From assembly GCA_009774395.1 (NCBI GenBank), contig VSNQ01000080.1, positions 1-22,144 on the forward strand: a stretch of DNA of 22,144 bases. The letters are read 5' to 3'. Every line of letters begins with the position of its first letter. Positions within the stretch are counted from its first letter, which is position 1. The position numbers and the translations under genes were made by a program. Source of the DNA: Lachnospiraceae bacterium. Its GTDB lineage: Bacteria > Bacillota > Clostridia > Lachnospirales > Lachnospiraceae. This document shows, piece by piece, positions 20,771 through 22,144 of this stretch. The notes beneath the pieces were generated by a model. It searched no databases. It was given only the letters and a program-made list of their open reading frames with translations, and was not told the DNA's origin.

Positions 20771-22144
20771 TTAACTCATCTGTGATAAAATTTTTTTAGG
20801 CTTCATCTGTATGACTGAAATGGACGCCGCTGAAACGGAAAACGCTATCAGTAACGTACCGTAAATATAGATATATAGTAAATAGTCGGGACTGACAGTT
20901 ACTTGAACAGATTCCAGTGTTTCCATATTAGAAGTGTCGTATGGAATATACTGTCCTGTTATATCAAGGTACTCTGTGCCATCGTCTGGCAGTTCTATTT
21001 CGGGCAGGGGCTGTGATTCAGACACTTGATGGAAAATCAAATCACTCACTCCTTGTGAAATGAGGCTGCTTGTAAAAAAGGATACTCCAAAAGCAACTAT
21101 CGCTATCATCAGCACTTCTACTGTATACTGCAAAAGAATCCTGCTTTTTGAAATTCCGACAGAGAGCAGGATGCCAGTTTCATGCCGACGCTGCTTTATC
21201 CACATGGAAAGAATCAGTATCAAAATACCGACACTCACTGCAACACATCCGACAATCAGCCAGACAATCAGATTCTGCATAGCTGTCAATGGCGAAGCAA
21301 CTGCTTCGTATGCGGAGTTATCCATTGTGAGGGTAAAGGAATCCCAGTCTAAATCAAGGGCTTTTATCTGGCTTGCGATTCTTTCCATTTCTCTGGGGTC
21401 ATCCACATAAAAATCAACGCCGTTATCATACTGTATCACATCCCTCTGCATGATTTCCTGCATTGCCTTATGGTCTATAATCAAGCGATTGCGCTTGTCC
21501 GTTGAGGTGGTATTAAATTCGTTGTCTGCTTCATACGCATAGATGCCGATAATTGTCAAAGTTACATCGGGATAGATTCCGCTGTCGTAACAACATTGCA
21601 CGGTAATGGTATCGCCAAGTTTTAAGGCATTTTTCTCGGCAATGGCTGTGCTGATAAGGACAACATGGTCATCGCCCTCCTTAATATGCCGCCCCTCCAC
21701 CAACTGAAACGCCTTGCGGGTAAAGAAGTTAAAATATTCTGAATCGGTCACGGATGGAAGCCTGCTGTAATCACTTCCTGCCCCAAAACTGAAGCCCGAT
21801 ATAAAGCTGAAATCTTTTGCAAATACGCTTCCATCCCCTAAACCGTTGTATGCCTTAATTCCGTCTATGGACATAATTTTCTGAATATCCTCATCGGTAA
21901 TAGGCGCACCGACATAATCAACCAACATACCACCTGCTGCCTGCTGATATTGCCAGTTTTTTCTGTTGTTTTCATCCAATTCAAGACGGATACTCCCGCC
22001 TACAGACTGGCGCAGACTTAGGGCAGAATCGTCCGCCGCTTTATATATGGATAATCCAGTCAAAATAAAGGTGGATATTGTAACCAACACCAAAAACAGG
22101 ATAAGGGTTTTTGTCTTTTTCCGCATCGTATATAAAAATGCTCT
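20771..22144 (-). CDS. FtsX-like ABC permease (partial, N-terminus outside window)
   Basis: The frame is open to the right edge: six codons (RAFLYT) precede the first Met at 22126, and the family usually starts some 10-20 residues earlier, so the true start lies beyond 22144. There is one membrane segment near the N-terminus (TLILFLVLVTISTFILTGLS) and a large extracellular MacB-type domain (about 30-280). Three C-terminal segments follow: near LIVWLIVGCVAVSVGILILI, near VLMIAIVAFGVSFFTSSLI, and near the end before VIQMKPKKILSQMS. The C-terminus is complete and typical. It forms a transporter with the ATPase 14 nt downstream. The ligand is unknown. Confidence 0.9.
   Translation of the reverse strand, partial: RAFLYTMRKKTKTLILFLVLVTISTFILTGLSIYKAADDSALSLRQSVGGSIRLELDENNRKNWQYQQAAGGMLVDYVGAPITDEDIQKIMSIDGIKAYNGLGDGSVFAKDFSFISGFSFGAGSDYSRLPSVTDSEYFNFFTRKAFQLVEGRHIKEGDDHVVLISTAIAEKNALKLGDTITVQCCYDSGIYPDVTLTIIGIYAYEADNEFNTTSTDKRNRLIIDHKAMQEIMQRDVIQYDNGVDFYVDDPREMERIASQIKALDLDWDSFTLTMDNSAYEAVASPLTAMQNLIVWLIVGCVAVSVGILILILSMWIKQRRHETGILLSVGISKSRILLQYTVEVLMIAIVAFGVSFFTSSLISQGVSDLIFHQVSESQPLPEIELPDDGTEYLDITGQYIPYDTSNMETLESVQVTVSPDYLLYIYIYGTLLIAFSVSAASISVIQMKPKKILSQMS

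Overview
The window reads as a low-to-mid GC Firmicute chromosome segment, most likely a Lachnospiraceae-type clostridium. Evidence for this: the ftsE-ftsX-M23-S41 cluster, clostridial aspartate kinase/homoserine dehydrogenase/ACT genes, strong AGGAGG ribosome sites, a CdaR/PucR regulator, a YjfB-type small protein behind a sigma-D (flagellar) promoter, and BlaI/BlaR-type regulators. Almost every gene is on the minus strand, so transcription runs from high to low coordinates. The exceptions are a gene end at 2-103 and the small motility gene at 6422-6613.

Layout by region. 1-580: plus-strand gene end, a hairpin terminator, and a 72-codon remnant of a sugar-binding lipoprotein. 584-6095: cell-division/cell-wall block (cdaR-like regulator, ftsE, ftsX, secreted coiled-coil M23 hydrolase, S41 protease), with a 133-bp MITE between the regulator and ftsE. 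6366-6680: sigma-D promoter, yjfB-like gene, terminator. 6752-8011: cvfB-like S1 RNA-binding gene behind a long, hairpin-rich leader with its own promoter. 8222-8389: tRNA-Gln(CUG) with promoter and terminator. 8532-10140: decayed accessory patch (hairpin element, orphan BlaI-family repressor with paired operators, frameshifted antitoxin, frameshifted helicase remnant) next to tRNA-Leu(UAG) at 10181-10260. 10351-14935: MATE transporter, aspartate kinase, homoserine dehydrogenase and ACT-domain gene, transcribed from a promoter at 14907-14935. 15088-15264: second MITE. 15326-18135: blaI/blaR1-type repressor-sensor pair whose sensor carries a large non-penicillin-binding extracytoplasmic region. 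18274-19335: two small lipoproteins. 19403-20129: mosaic of broken genes (nucleoside phosphorylase, an unrecognised piece, MobA/MobL relaxase). 20097-22144: ABC ATPase and FtsX-like permease; the permease runs off the window.

How the parts work together. FtsE/FtsX is expected to control the secreted M23 hydrolase, with the S41 protease as a downstream envelope protease. Aspartate kinase and homoserine dehydrogenase carry out the first and third steps of the aspartate family pathway, and the ACT protein is a likely amino-acid-responsive partner. The BlaI/BlaR pair is probably an envelope-signal switch. Around these, the window has three transposase-free inverted-repeat elements, two of them with clear target-site duplications, and two graveyards of conjugative-element genes, one of them beside a tRNA. 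The most unusual features are the two MITEs with intact duplications, the two BlaI paralogues with the same operator layout but different half-sites, the BlaR-like protein with an unfamiliar sensor region, and an ABC ATPase whose last residues appear to be read out of a relaxase remnant.
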